A stretch of 64,000 nt of DNA from CSSed11-175R1 sp041685735 (GTDB lineage Bacteria > Actinomycetota > Nitriliruptoria > Nitriliruptorales > Nitriliruptoraceae): assembly GCA_041685735.1 (NCBI GenBank), contig JAWLFE010000003.1, forward strand, positions 48,476 to 112,475, given 5' to 3'. The translations under genes were made by a program, and so were the position numbers. This document shows, piece after piece, positions 51,270-59,913 of the stretch (positions are counted from its first letter, which is position 1; the number at the start of each line of letters is the position of its first letter). A model generated the notes under the pieces. That model was not told the origin of the DNA. It made no database searches and saw only the letters and a list, made by a program, of their open reading frames with translations.

Positions 51270-51317
51270 CCTTGACCCGGGCCTTGACCCGAGCATCGAC
51301 CCGGACCTTGACCTGGG
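51270..51317. repeat. Four tandem 12-bp repeats upstream of tetR
   Basis: Units 51270-51281, 51282-51293, 51294-51305 and 51306-51317, consensus CCTTGACCCGGG (third copy CATCGACCCGGA). Three copies contain TTGACC, and the last supplies the -35 element of the tetR promoter. Confidence 0.85.
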
Positions 51318-51337
51318 GTACTGAACAGGCGTATAGT
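51308..51337 (+). promoter_or_regulatory. tetR/ABC operon promoter with near-leaderless start
   Basis: TTGACC (51308-51313), 18 nt, TATAGT (51332-51337). The ATG at 51347 is only ~9 nt downstream, so the mRNA would have almost no leader; no ribosome site is visible. CTGAAC (51321-51326) and GTTCAG (51351-51356) form an inverted pair around it, a possible autorepressor site. Confidence 0.6.
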
Positions 51338-51346
51338 TGGCTGACC

Positions 51347-52060
51347 ATGAGTTCAGCTCCGCCATCATCGCAGGAGACGACGCCCGACCTCACCGCCCGG
51401 GCTCGGATCCGCGACGCCGCGATCACCCGTTTCGCCGACGCAGGGGTCGACGCGACCTCGATCCGTGCGATCGCGGCGGACGTGGGGGTGTCGGCGGGAC
51501 TGGTGATCCACCACTTCGGCTCGAAGGATGCGTTGCGGGTGGCCTGCGATCAGCACGTCGCTGCCCTGGTCCGTGACCGCAAGCAGCGCGCTGCGGCAGC
51601 CGGAGCGGGACTGGATCCCGTCGCCGCACTGCGGGATGCCGGCGATGGTCCACCCCTGCTGCGCTACCTCGCCCGGACCCTGGTGGACGGCTCTCCCCAC
51701 GTCGCGGAGCTGGTCGACGAACTGGTGGAGGACGCCGTCGACTACCTCGAGCAGGGCGTCGCGACCGGTCTGATCACGCCGAGCGACGATCCCCGCGGCC
51801 GGGCCGTGGTGCTGACCCTGTGGTCGCTCGGGTCCCTCGTGCTGCACGAGCACGTCAACCGGATCCTCGGGATCGATCTGACCGGGGACCCACGGCAGCT
51901 CGGGGCCTGGGCGGTTCCCGCCTCCGAGGTCCTGGCCAAGGGGGTGCTGCCCGTCGAGCTCTACGCACGAGTCCGCGATGCCTTCGATCCGAACGGCTCC
52001 GACGGGCAGGACACCTCGCCGTCGCCGCGGCGGGCTGATCGGGAGGACAACGAACGATGA
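51347..52060 (+). CDS. TetR-family transcriptional regulator
   Basis: 237 residues from ATG 51347; an upstream in-frame extension would translate the 12-bp repeats and overlap the promoter. TetR helix-turn-helix: ARIRDAAITRFADAGVDATSIRAIAADVGVSAGLVIHHFGSK-type region, with a C-terminal ligand-binding helical domain. Heads an operon with the ABC genes (ATGA overlap), so it probably senses their substrate. Confidence 0.9.
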   Translation: MSSAPPSSQETTPDLTARARIRDAAITRFADAGVDATSIRAIAADVGVSAGLVIHHFGSKDALRVACDQHVAALVRDRKQRAAAAGAGLDPVAALRDAGDGPPLLRYLARTLVDGSPHVAELVDELVEDAVDYLEQGVATGLITPSDDPRGRAVVLTLWSLGSLVLHEHVNRILGIDLTGDPRQLGAWAVPASEVLAKGVLPVELYARVRDAFDPNGSDGQDTSPSPRRADREDNER

Positions 52061-53019
52061 GCGCTGACACAGACGCCGAGGTGGTGATCCGCACCGAGGG
52101 ACTGGTGAAGGACTACGGCAGGACCCGGGCGCTGGATGGCCTGGATGTCACGATCCATCGGGGGGAGGTCTTCGGGTTCCTGGGGCCCAACGGGGCCGGG
52201 AAGTCCACCACGATCCGGATCCTGCTCGACCAGTTGCGCCCCACCGCCGGGCGTGCCGAGGTGCTGGGCCACGCGCCGGCCGCAGGCGGTCCCGCGCTGC
52301 GGGCACGGATCGGCTACCTCCCGGGTGAGCTCGCCATGGACGGACGTGCCACCTCGCAGCAGTTGTTCGAACACCTGGCGCGGCTGCGCGGTGGGGCCGG
52401 GCTCGCGCGACTGCCGGTGCTGGCGGAGCGGTTCGGTCTGGACACCTCGCGCAGCATCCGGTCGCTGTCGAAGGGCAACAAGCAGAAGATCGGCGTGATC
52501 CAGGCGTTCATGCACCGCCCGGAGCTGTTGATCCTCGACGAGCCGACCAGCGGCCTGGACCCACTGCTGCAGCACGAGTTCCTGACGCTCGTGCGTGAGG
52601 CGCAGGCGGACGGTGCCACGGTGTTCATGTCGTCGCACGTGCTCTCCGAGGTGGAGGTCGTCGCCGAACGCGTGGCGATCATCCGCCAGGGGCGGATCGT
52701 GGACCTCGACGATGTCCGCACGCTGCGTCAGCACGCCGGGCAGCAGGTGTCGTTGACCTTCGCCGGCGACGTCGATGCGGCGGGGTTCCGCGACCTGCCG
52801 GCGGTCGAGGACCTGCAGGTCGAGGGTGGGCACGACACGACGACGGTCACGTGCGTGCTCCGCGGTGAACCGGACGCGCTGCTCAAGGCCGCCGCGCCCC
52901 ACCGGGTGCTGCGGTGGTCCGCGCACGACCGTGAACTCGAGGACCTGTTCCTCGATCACTACCGCGTGCCCGCCGCCGAGTTGCGCACCGATGAGGAGGT
53001 GCCCGCCGATGGCCACTGA
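52057..53019 (+). CDS. ABC exporter ATP-binding protein
   Basis: 320 residues. Walker A FLGPNGAGKST, signature reads LSKGNKQKIGVI (degenerate LSGGQ, common in this drug-exporter branch), Walker B LLILDEPTSGLDP, H-loop SSHVLSEVE. The C-terminal ~100 residues form the accessory domain typical of the DrrA-like branch. Coupled to tetR by 4 nt and to the permease by 11 nt. Confidence 0.9.
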   Translation: MSADTDAEVVIRTEGLVKDYGRTRALDGLDVTIHRGEVFGFLGPNGAGKSTTIRILLDQLRPTAGRAEVLGHAPAAGGPALRARIGYLPGELAMDGRATSQQLFEHLARLRGGAGLARLPVLAERFGLDTSRSIRSLSKGNKQKIGVIQAFMHRPELLILDEPTSGLDPLLQHEFLTLVREAQADGATVFMSSHVLSEVEVVAERVAIIRQGRIVDLDDVRTLRQHAGQQVSLTFAGDVDAAGFRDLPAVEDLQVEGGHDTTTVTCVLRGEPDALLKAAAPHRVLRWSAHDRELEDLFLDHYRVPAAELRTDEEVPADGH

Positions 53020-53884
53020 CACCCACCGACCGCCGTCCACGACGGCCACCGACACCGACACCGACCCCGCCGCCGCGAGCCCCGGGATCGCCCGTCCCGG
53101 CAGTGTGCTGCGGTGGGTCCTGTACGGCCAACGACGGTCGCTGCTGCTGTGGTCGATCGCGGTGGCCATCGTCAGCGCGATCTACGCGAGCTTCTACGAC
53201 GTGATGGACGTCTCCGAGATGGACGCCCTCATCGGCAGCATGCCGGAGGGCCTGGTCGCCGCGCTCGGCTACGACCAGCTGGGGTCGGCCTCCGGTTTCC
53301 TCGAGTCGACCGTCTACGCCCTGCTCGGCCCGATCCTGCTGCTGGTGTTCGCGATCACCTTCGCCGCCCGGACCCTGGCCGGTGGTGAGGAGGACGGTTC
53401 GCTCGAGCTCGAACTGAGCTCGGCCGTCAGCCGCCGCCGCGTGCTGCTCGAGCGCTACGCGACTCTCGTGATCCAGCTGGCCGTCACCGTCATCGTGCTC
53501 AGCACCGTGGTCGTGACGTTGGTCGTGGGGACCGGGATGGACGTCGCGTTCTCCGGCCTGGTCGCCGGGGGGCTCGGGCTGTTCCTGTTGGTCCTCGCGC
53601 TGTCGAGCCTCACGTTCGCCGCGGGTGCTGCCACCGGCCGGCGGGTGATCGGGTTGGCGGTCGGGGCGGGCGCCGCGGTGATCGGCTACGTGGCGAATGC
53701 GCTCGCGCCCCTGCTCGAGGACGGCCGGTGGTTGGAGGCCGTCAGCCCCTTCGCCTGGTTCCTGGCCGGGGACCCGCTGGTCGAGGGCATCGACGTGGTC
53801 GGCTTCGGGGCACTCGCGCTGGTCGCGGTGGCGGCCCTGGCGGTGGCGGTCCTCACCTTCGAACGTCGTGACCTCGGCGTCTGA
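53009..53884 (+). CDS. ABC exporter permease (polyketide/antibiotic exporter type)
   Basis: 291 residues from ATG 53009 with GAGGAGG upstream. Thr/Asp-rich N-terminus, then helices with LLLWSIAVAIVSAIYASFYD, ILLLVFAITFAARTLAGGEEDGSLELELSSAVSRRR (segment split by the conserved EEDG loop), and four more. Half-size permease that works with the preceding ATPase under TetR control; substrate unknown, drug or lipid export is likely. Confidence 0.85.
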   Translation: MATDTHRPPSTTATDTDTDPAAASPGIARPGSVLRWVLYGQRRSLLLWSIAVAIVSAIYASFYDVMDVSEMDALIGSMPEGLVAALGYDQLGSASGFLESTVYALLGPILLLVFAITFAARTLAGGEEDGSLELELSSAVSRRRVLLERYATLVIQLAVTVIVLSTVVVTLVVGTGMDVAFSGLVAGGLGLFLLVLALSSLTFAAGAATGRRVIGLAVGAGAAVIGYVANALAPLLEDGRWLEAVSPFAWFLAGDPLVEGIDVVGFGALALVAVAALAVAVLTFERRDLGV

Positions 53885-53938
53885 ACCGATGGGCTCACGC
53901 CGTTGCGTGGTGGGGGAGGGTGGTGCGTCGGGTGGTCG

Positions 53939-55438
53939 TTAGCTCGAGGCGGCGGTCGGGTCGGTCGAGGCGGTGGTCGTGTCGGCCGGCAGGCGCACCA
54001 CGAACCGGGCGCCGTCGTCCATCGCGATCGCACGGATCGAGCCTCCGTGCCGATCGGCGATCTGTCGGCACGTCGCCAAGCCGATCCCCGCTCCCTCGAT
54101 GCGCTCGCCGTCGCCGGTCCGCCCGAACAGTTCGAAGATCACCTCCTCGTCCTGCTCCTCGAAGCCGCGTCCGTTGTCCGAGACCGTCAGCTCCCATGAT
54201 GCCCCGTCCCGATCGACGTCGAACGTCACGATCGGTGGACGGTCGGTCTGGCGGAACTTGATGGCGTTGGCGACCAGGTTCTGGAGCAACAGCCGCAGCA
54301 GGGCCGGGTCTCCATCCACCATGGGTAGGTCGCTGCCCTCGATCGTTGCCCCTTCGCGTTCGATGTCGTCGTGCAACAGATCGCGGACCTCGTCCAAGGT
54401 CCGGTTGAGGTCGACCGATCCGACCTGCAGGGGCCGCGTGCGTGTGCGCGACATCTCCAGCAGCCCGTCGATGGCGCCGGTCAGTGTCGAGGCGTGGGCC
54501 AGCGCGCGGCGGAGCAGGTCGAGATCACCCTCGCCGAGGGCCTCGGGGGAGCGGGTCACGATGGTCTGGAGCAACCCCTGGACGATCGCCATCGGGCTCT
54601 TGAGGTCGTGGGAGGCGATCGTGGCGAAGTTCTCGAGCGCCTCGTTGGCGCGCTGCAGTTCCTGCACGGTGGCGCGGAGGCGCGCCTCGGCCCGGATGCG
54701 TTCGGTGATGTCGACGAGCTGTCCGATGATGTAGAGCGGCTTGCCGTCGTCATCGCGGACCAGCGACGCGGTCACGGCGACGTCGACGGCGTGTCCGTCC
54801 GCATGGAGGTACTTCTTGTCGAAGGTGAAGTGGTCCCGCTCACCGGAGAGCAGGGTGCGCATCTCCGCATGGCTGCGCTCGATGTCGTCGGGGTGGGTCA
54901 CCTCGTCGACGACGTGCCCGACGAGCTCCTCCCGCTTGCGACCCAGCAGCCGGCACAGGGCATCGTTGACCCGGATCCAGGAACCCTTGAGGTCCGCCAG
55001 TGCCATCCCGATCGGTGCGTGCTCCATGGCCAAGCGGAAGCGTCGTTCGGAATCGTCGAGCTCCCGCTGGGCGCTGCGCTCGCTGGTGACGTCGTGTGCG
55101 ATCAGGCAGACGCCAGCGGTCGGGGAGCGTTGGAGCCGCAGGGTGAGATCGTGGTAACGGCCGTCGGCGGCCTGGATGCGGATCTCGAGAACCGCGACGG
55201 TGCCGCGGGTGTGATCGAGGCCGTTCAGACCGTCTGCGAGCGACTGACGGTCCTCGGGGTGCACCAGGTCGACCAGGGGGCGGTCGGCCAGCATCCGCGG
55301 GCTCCACCCGAGGTCGCGGGTCCAGGCGGTGTTGGCGACCTGTGGACGCCCGTCGGCATCGAGGACCGCGAACAGTTCATCCCCGAGCTCCCACAGGGAC
55401 CGGAGGGTCGGGTCGCCGGGCGGTGGAGATGTGTCCAC
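53939..55438 (-). CDS. Soluble multi-PAS sensor histidine kinase
   Basis: 499 residues if started at GTG 55438, which has AGAGG seven bases upstream; an ATG at 55519 would add 27 residues. Two PAS domains with PAC (ELFAVLDADGRPQVANTAW; MEHAPIGMALADLKGSWIRVNDALCRLLGR), then phosphoacceptor ATIASHDLKSPMAIVQG, N-box LLQNLVANAIKFRQTD, G1 SDNGRGFEEQ and G2 GIGLATCRQIADRHGG. No membrane helix. Related to bacteriophytochrome-type kinases. No response regulator is adjacent. Confidence 0.85.
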   Translation of the reverse strand: MDTSPPPGDPTLRSLWELGDELFAVLDADGRPQVANTAWTRDLGWSPRMLADRPLVDLVHPEDRQSLADGLNGLDHTRGTVAVLEIRIQAADGRYHDLTLRLQRSPTAGVCLIAHDVTSERSAQRELDDSERRFRLAMEHAPIGMALADLKGSWIRVNDALCRLLGRKREELVGHVVDEVTHPDDIERSHAEMRTLLSGERDHFTFDKKYLHADGHAVDVAVTASLVRDDDGKPLYIIGQLVDITERIRAEARLRATVQELQRANEALENFATIASHDLKSPMAIVQGLLQTIVTRSPEALGEGDLDLLRRALAHASTLTGAIDGLLEMSRTRTRPLQVGSVDLNRTLDEVRDLLHDDIEREGATIEGSDLPMVDGDPALLRLLLQNLVANAIKFRQTDRPPIVTFDVDRDGASWELTVSDNGRGFEEQDEEVIFELFGRTGDGERIEGAGIGLATCRQIADRHGGSIRAIAMDDGARFVVRLPADTTTASTDPTAASS

Positions 55439-55480
55439 AGACAGCCTCTCTGCCGATCGCGACGGGCCGAGCGGTGACGG

Positions 55481-55496
55481 GCCGTCGGATGACGGC
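55481..55496. promoter_or_regulatory. Inverted repeat upstream of the PAS kinase start
   Basis: GCCGTC-GGAT-GACGGC, perfect 6-bp arms, ~45 nt before GTG 55438. Operator or leader hairpin; favours the downstream start. Confidence 0.35.
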
Positions 55497-55649
55497 TCCC
55501 TACCGTAGTACGTGCGCATGTCGCACCGGCAGGGCGGTGGTCCCGGGTGCGGTGGGTCGAAGGCCCCGCGGTGCCACGGCCGTTGACGTGCGGATGCGGT
55601 CCGCGCCGGCCCGCGTCCCGACCCGGCGAGGTCCGTCAGCGGCGGGCCG

Positions 55650-56741
55650 TCAGAGGCGGGAGGGCACGTAGGTCGCGAGGGCGTCACGGGCCGTCGTCGC
55701 CGGATCCTCGCGGAGCGCGTACCGCGTGGAGCGGCCGGATCCTCGCATGGCGACCATCCCGGACTGCCGCAGGATCGACAGGTGGTGGTGCGCCGTGGCC
55801 TTGGCGACATCCAGGGCGTCGGTCGCCTCGGTCAGGCTGATCGGGCCGGACGACATCCGTCGGAGCAGCTTCAGGCGACTCTCGTCGGACAGGGCCTTGA
55901 AGAGCTTGATGAGCGCGGGGGGAGGCGCTTCCGGCGGCAGCGCCAGGAACTCGTCGGCCACGACGGTGGAGATGACCTCGGTGTCCTGTCCGAGGCGCCC
56001 GACCACCAGCCAGGGCCGCATCCAGTAGCTCGGCAGGAGCACGACGCGACGGACCTTGGCATCATCGGAGAGTTCGTAGCCGTTGGTGGCGTCGAGGATG
56101 ACCTCGGTCGGGTCGACGCCCGCGGCGAGTCGGTCACGGTGGTAGGCCACGTCCCGGTGGATCGGCTCCATCGATTCGCGGTCCAGGTCCTGCCAGATCG
56201 CCGCGTCGAACCGCTCGACCACGCCCGCGATGCGCTGACCGTACGGCACCGGGTCGGCGGCCATGAGCCGGGCGATGCTGTCCGGGCAGCCGGTGTCGTC
56301 CGCGCACTCCCGCATGAACCGCATGGCGTCCGGGTCGCCGACCAGGACCCGTGCGGGCAGGTCATCGTCGCCGGCGACCAACTCCTGGGCCTCGTGCGAC
56401 AGCAGGAGCCGCCAACTCCGGGCCGGATCCGTCCCGAGCGCCTCGAGGAGTTCGGGGACGCCACCGGGGCCGGGCAGATCGGCGGCCAGCAGGGACAGCA
56501 CCAGAAAGGCGGTCCCGCCGGACGAGCGGTCGAGCTGGGCGATGTCCTCGAGCAGATCATCGGGGACCCGGGTGCGTAGGGACTCGATGCGATCCCTGCC
56601 GACGTCGTAGTCGCTCGGGCCGTCCGTGGCCACGACGACGCCGATCAGGCGCAGCAGTTCCGCCGCCGCGGACGCCTGGACGCTGACCTCCAGGCTGGAC
56701 GCGGCGGGGTTGCTGCGCAGGTCGACGACGCGCACGGCCAT
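55650..56741 (-). CDS. ArsR-family regulator with large N-terminal domain
   Basis: 363 residues from ATG 56741; a GTG at 56780 is possible but less convincing. The C-terminal ~90 residues are an ArsR winged helix (ALIKLFKALSDESRLKLLRRM, LTEATDALDVAKATAHHHLSILRQSGMV, GRSTRYALRED). The ~270-residue N-terminal domain is the DUF5937-like sensor found in some actinobacterial ArsR proteins and has no Cys metal site near the helix-turn-helix. Divergent from a small protein across the operator array. Confidence 0.85.
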   Translation of the reverse strand: MAVRVVDLRSNPAASSLEVSVQASAAAELLRLIGVVVATDGPSDYDVGRDRIESLRTRVPDDLLEDIAQLDRSSGGTAFLVLSLLAADLPGPGGVPELLEALGTDPARSWRLLLSHEAQELVAGDDDLPARVLVGDPDAMRFMRECADDTGCPDSIARLMAADPVPYGQRIAGVVERFDAAIWQDLDRESMEPIHRDVAYHRDRLAAGVDPTEVILDATNGYELSDDAKVRRVVLLPSYWMRPWLVVGRLGQDTEVISTVVADEFLALPPEAPPPALIKLFKALSDESRLKLLRRMSSGPISLTEATDALDVAKATAHHHLSILRQSGMVAMRGSGRSTRYALREDPATTARDALATYVPSRL

Positions 56742-56799
56742 CTCCCGGTCATCTCTTCGACCGATCTCGGACGGTTGCACCGTACCCGTCCACGTCCTG

Positions 56800-56929
56800 G
56801 TTCGTCATCGAACAGATAGGTGTTCGATCAACCATCGCATGGTGGACGAAAGTACGATGTCAAGAGGTTCGACAAGTATCGAACGAAGCGGTACGATGTT
56901 TCTCGAACGAAGCGTGGATCGATCCGAAC
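56800..56929. promoter_or_regulatory. Array of GTTCG/CGAAC half-sites and divergent promoters
   Basis: Inverted repeat ATCGAAC-N8-GTTCGAT (56807-56828), inverted repeat GTTCGA-N6-TCGAAC (56867-56884), and the 12-mer TCGAACGAAGCG twice (56879-56890, 56903-56914), plus lone half-sites at 56800 and ~56925. TACGAT occurs twice (56853-56858, 56892-56897) as rightward -10 candidates, the second with TTCGAC 18 nt upstream; TATCTG in the first repeat can be the leftward -10. Multi-site operator for the ArsR protein is likely. Confidence 0.7.
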
Positions 56930-56967
56930 CCGCTCACATCGGTCCACCTCAGGAGGAGGTCACCACC

Positions 56968-57210
56968 ATGACCACGATGCTGCCGCAGCAGGCACAGGCT
57001 GCCTACCGCATGGCGCGTGCCGAGCAGGCCGCCGAGCGCTACCGCGCCGTCCGCCGCTCGGGTCCCACGGGTCGCGCGCCCGCGGACCCGGCGGGTCGCG
57101 AACGGACGCGTTCCCGTGACCGGCGTGGCCCCATCCGCGTCGACCAGCCGACGTCGCGCCCCGTCAACGGCGCGACCGCGTCGTCAGCCTTCGCCACCGG
57201 TCGCGGCTGA
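56968..57210 (+). CDS. Small basic hypothetical protein
   Basis: 80 residues; the ATG follows an almost ideal AGGAGGAGGT, suggesting strong translation. MTTMLPQQAQAAYRMARAEQAAERYRAV-type helix at the start, then an Arg/Pro/Gly-rich disordered tail. No domain known. It is the divergent target of the ArsR operator array, and its 3' end overlaps the convergent peptidase gene by 27 nt. Confidence 0.7.
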   Translation: MTTMLPQQAQAAYRMARAEQAAERYRAVRRSGPTGRAPADPAGRERTRSRDRRGPIRVDQPTSRPVNGATASSAFATGRG

Positions 57211-58635
57211 CCCGGCCAACCCGCCCAGCAGGAACGCCTCGGTCAGGCAGGCCTTCGCGAAGTCCTCGAGGTGCAGCGACTCGTCCTCGCCGTGGGCGTT
57301 GGACGCGGGGTCCTCGATCCCGACGAGCAGGCACGGGGCACCCCCGAACGCGTCGCTGAACGGACCGACGAACGGGATCGAGCCGCCGCAGCCGAGGATC
57401 GCCGGGTCCCGCCCATAGGCCGCCGCCAGGGCCCCGATCGCGGCGTCCCAGGCCTGGCCACCCGGTTCCATGACCCAGGCGGGGTTGCGCTCGCCGATGG
57501 TCACCTCGACCTGCACCCCCCAGGGGGCGTGGTCATGCAGGTGCTGCGCGAGTGCGGCCATGGCCCGTTCCGGATCCTGTCCGGGCGCGAGACGACAGGA
57601 CAGCTTCGTGTCCACGCGGGCCAGCAGGGTATTCGAGGCGTTGCCGACCGACGGGACGTCCATGCCGGTCGGCGTGATCGTGGGTTGTGCCCACATCCGT
57701 TCGAGCAGTGTGCGGTCGGGGTCACCGATGAAGCGCACCCCGTCGAGCATCCGGACCTCCTCGCGGAGTTCATCCGGATCCTCACCCAGTGCAGCCACCT
57801 GTGCCCGCTCGACCTCCGACAGCGGCCGGACGTCGTCGGCGAAGCCGGCGACGGCGATCGAACCGTCGTCGTGGTGCAGCGACGCCAGCAGTCGCGTGGC
57901 GGCGGTCAGCGCATCGGGGACCGCGCCACCCCACATGCCGGAGTGGACGGGTTGCTCCAGCGACCTGACGGTGACGGTCGCGTCTGCCATGCCCCGCAGG
58001 GACGTGGTCAATCCCGGCCAGCCGAGCTTCCAGTTGACCAGGTCGGTCAGCACGATCACGTCGGCCTGCAGGAGGTCGGCGTAGCGGTCGAGGAACGCCC
58101 CGAGGTGCGGTGAGCCGATCTCCTCCTCACCCTCGATGATGACCTTGACGTTGACCGGCAGCGTCCCCCGTGCCGTGAGCCAGGCGCGGATCGCGGCGAT
58201 GTGCGCCATGATCCCCGCCTTGTCGTCGGCGGCGCCACGACCGAACAGGCGCCCATCGCGCTCGGTCGGGGTGAAGGGCTCGGAACCCCATCGATCCGGG
58301 GTCCCGACGGGTTGCACGTCGTGGTGGGCGTACAGCAGCACGGTCGGCGCGTCGGGACCGGCGTGGAGCCAGGCACCGGTGACGTAGGGATGCGCCCCAG
58401 CGAGCTCCAGGAGCTGGACATCCTCGAGTCCCGCGTCGCGGAGCCGCGCGGCGGTGCGCTCCGCGGACGCGCGTACCTCATCGACATGGTCGGGCGACAC
58501 GCTGATGGAGGGGATGCGGACCAGGTCCTCCAGCCAGGCGCGGGTCTCGGGCAGCTGTGCTGCCAGCTGGTCCGCGACATCCGCGAGTCCGTCGGGGATG
58601 CGGGTCATGCTCGGAAGGGCAGCGGGTTCGGTCAC
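57184..58635 (-). CDS. M20-family metallo-dipeptidase
   Basis: 483 residues from GTG 58635, chosen because AGGAG is ten bases upstream (ATG 58608 is an alternative). Two-zinc site residues are in LLYAHHDVQPVG, GRGAADDKAGIM and IIEGEEEIGS (catalytic Glu pair); the C-terminal His-containing motif is GGSIPFVGPF region. Cytoplasmic dipeptidase/aminoacyl hydrolase of the ArgE/DapE/CPG2 clan. Confidence 0.9.
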   Translation of the reverse strand: MTEPAALPSMTRIPDGLADVADQLAAQLPETRAWLEDLVRIPSISVSPDHVDEVRASAERTAARLRDAGLEDVQLLELAGAHPYVTGAWLHAGPDAPTVLLYAHHDVQPVGTPDRWGSEPFTPTERDGRLFGRGAADDKAGIMAHIAAIRAWLTARGTLPVNVKVIIEGEEEIGSPHLGAFLDRYADLLQADVIVLTDLVNWKLGWPGLTTSLRGMADATVTVRSLEQPVHSGMWGGAVPDALTAATRLLASLHHDDGSIAVAGFADDVRPLSEVERAQVAALGEDPDELREEVRMLDGVRFIGDPDRTLLERMWAQPTITPTGMDVPSVGNASNTLLARVDTKLSCRLAPGQDPERAMAALAQHLHDHAPWGVQVEVTIGERNPAWVMEPGGQAWDAAIGALAAAYGRDPAILGCGGSIPFVGPFSDAFGGAPCLLVGIEDPASNAHGEDESLHLEDFAKACLTEAFLLGGLAGSAATGGEG

Positions 58636-58824
58636 GATGCACGCACTCCTGGTCACGGTGGCCGCGACAGTCTGCCTGATGCGCGTCCACCCGGGGGCAC
58701 CGCGCCGCCCCTCGTCGCCCTGGCGTCACCGGCCGCTTCCCGGCGGTGTACGGGCCCGTTCCCGGCCGGGCCCTCCGGGGGACTATCCTTCGCCGAACGC
58801 AACAGGACGTGGAGGCGAGTCACC

Positions 58825-59175
58825 TTGGGACAAGCGGCGGAGGCATGGGAGAAGCTGTCCGGCATGCTCACCGAAGGTGACATGTCGCAGCTCCCGAAGC
58901 TCTACGAGGCGGACGCTCTCTACCTCGAGCCCTACAACCCCCCGCATCGGGGGAACCTGCTCATCCAGGCCTACCTCAAGGACTGGCTCGGCGGGAAGGA
59001 AGACGTCCAGATCGAGGTCGCACGGCTGATCGAGGCCGACGATCAACGCTCCCTCGCGGTCGAGTGGACGGTCTCCTACACCGCCGCCGGACGTCGGTGG
59101 AGCGACCTGCCCCGTGCCAGCTTCTTCGGCTTCAGCGAGGACGGGCGCGTCGAGTACCACCGCGACTACACCTGA
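58825..59175 (+). CDS. NTF2-like (SnoaL) protein
   Basis: 116 residues from TTG 58825, with GGAGG nine bases upstream and no better start. AAEAWEKLSGMLTEGDMSQLPKLYEADALYLEPYNPPHRG and the later beta strands (SLAVEWTVSYTAAGRRW, SFFGFSEDGRVEYHRDY) match the cone-shaped NTF2 fold; a ligand-binding or isomerase-like role is typical but undefined. TATCCT at ~58786 is a possible -10. Confidence 0.7.
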   Translation: MGQAAEAWEKLSGMLTEGDMSQLPKLYEADALYLEPYNPPHRGNLLIQAYLKDWLGGKEDVQIEVARLIEADDQRSLAVEWTVSYTAAGRRWSDLPRASFFGFSEDGRVEYHRDYT

Positions 59176-59247
59176 CCCACGGCGCGGGAGACGGCAAGGT
59201 GCGGCGCTGCGCCGGGCAGTACCTGACCGGCCCGGTGCGTGTCGGTC

Positions 59248-59913
59248 TCACACGGCCGGGACCGTGGACCGGACGCGGAGGTCCCCGAAGATCGTGACGA
59301 CCTGGAGGTGCAGGGTGCCGGTCGCTGGCGGCGTCGCCGGGGATGGGACGCTGACGTCACCGAAGATCTCTGGCCCGCTGACGGTGATGTCCCACCCGGC
59401 GGGAACCTCAAGCCTCGCATCGCCGAAGATCGTGACGACCTGCAGGGTGGTGCGTTCCCCGATCGTGGCGTCGCGGAGGTCGAGGTCCAGGTCCCCGAAG
59501 ATCGTGGTCACGACGCGGGTGCCCAACGGGCCGGCGGCGGCGACCACATGGCGGTCGTCGAAGATCGTGACGACCTCCTCACCGTCCTCGGTGGTGGGCC
59601 CCGTGACCGACACGCGCCCGAGGACGAGCCAGGTACCGATGCCGATGAGCAGCACCGGCCACAGCACGGTCACGGACCCGACGATCCCGACGGTCCAGAG
59701 CAGCAGCGCGACCCCGATCACTCCCACGATCGAACCGCCGACCAGGTTGTGTGGCCGGGTCACGATCTGACCCACACCGGCCAGGATGATGAGCGTCGGC
59801 CACCAGGTCGTGATCACGGTCGAGGTGTCCACGAGGCTGGCCTGCCCGAGCAGCAGGAGGACGCCGACGGCGATGAAGAGCACGGCGTAGAAGAAGCGGG
59901 TCCGGGCGCTCAT
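59248..59913 (-). CDS. LiaF-like membrane protein
   Basis: 221 residues. Four N-terminal helices, then a beta-helical cytoplasmic or external domain in which strands VVTIFDD, VVTTIFGDLDLDL, VVTIFGDARLEV, EIFGDVSV and VVTIFGDLRV recur every ~20-25 residues, the signature of LiaF/toastrack-type domains that restrain cell-envelope stress kinases. Coupled by 4 nt to the upstream paralogue. No LiaRS pair is adjacent. Confidence 0.85.
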   Translation of the reverse strand: MSARTRFFYAVLFIAVGVLLLLGQASLVDTSTVITTWWPTLIILAGVGQIVTRPHNLVGGSIVGVIGVALLLWTVGIVGSVTVLWPVLLIGIGTWLVLGRVSVTGPTTEDGEEVVTIFDDRHVVAAAGPLGTRVVTTIFGDLDLDLRDATIGERTTLQVVTIFGDARLEVPAGWDITVSGPEIFGDVSVPSPATPPATGTLHLQVVTIFGDLRVRSTVPAV

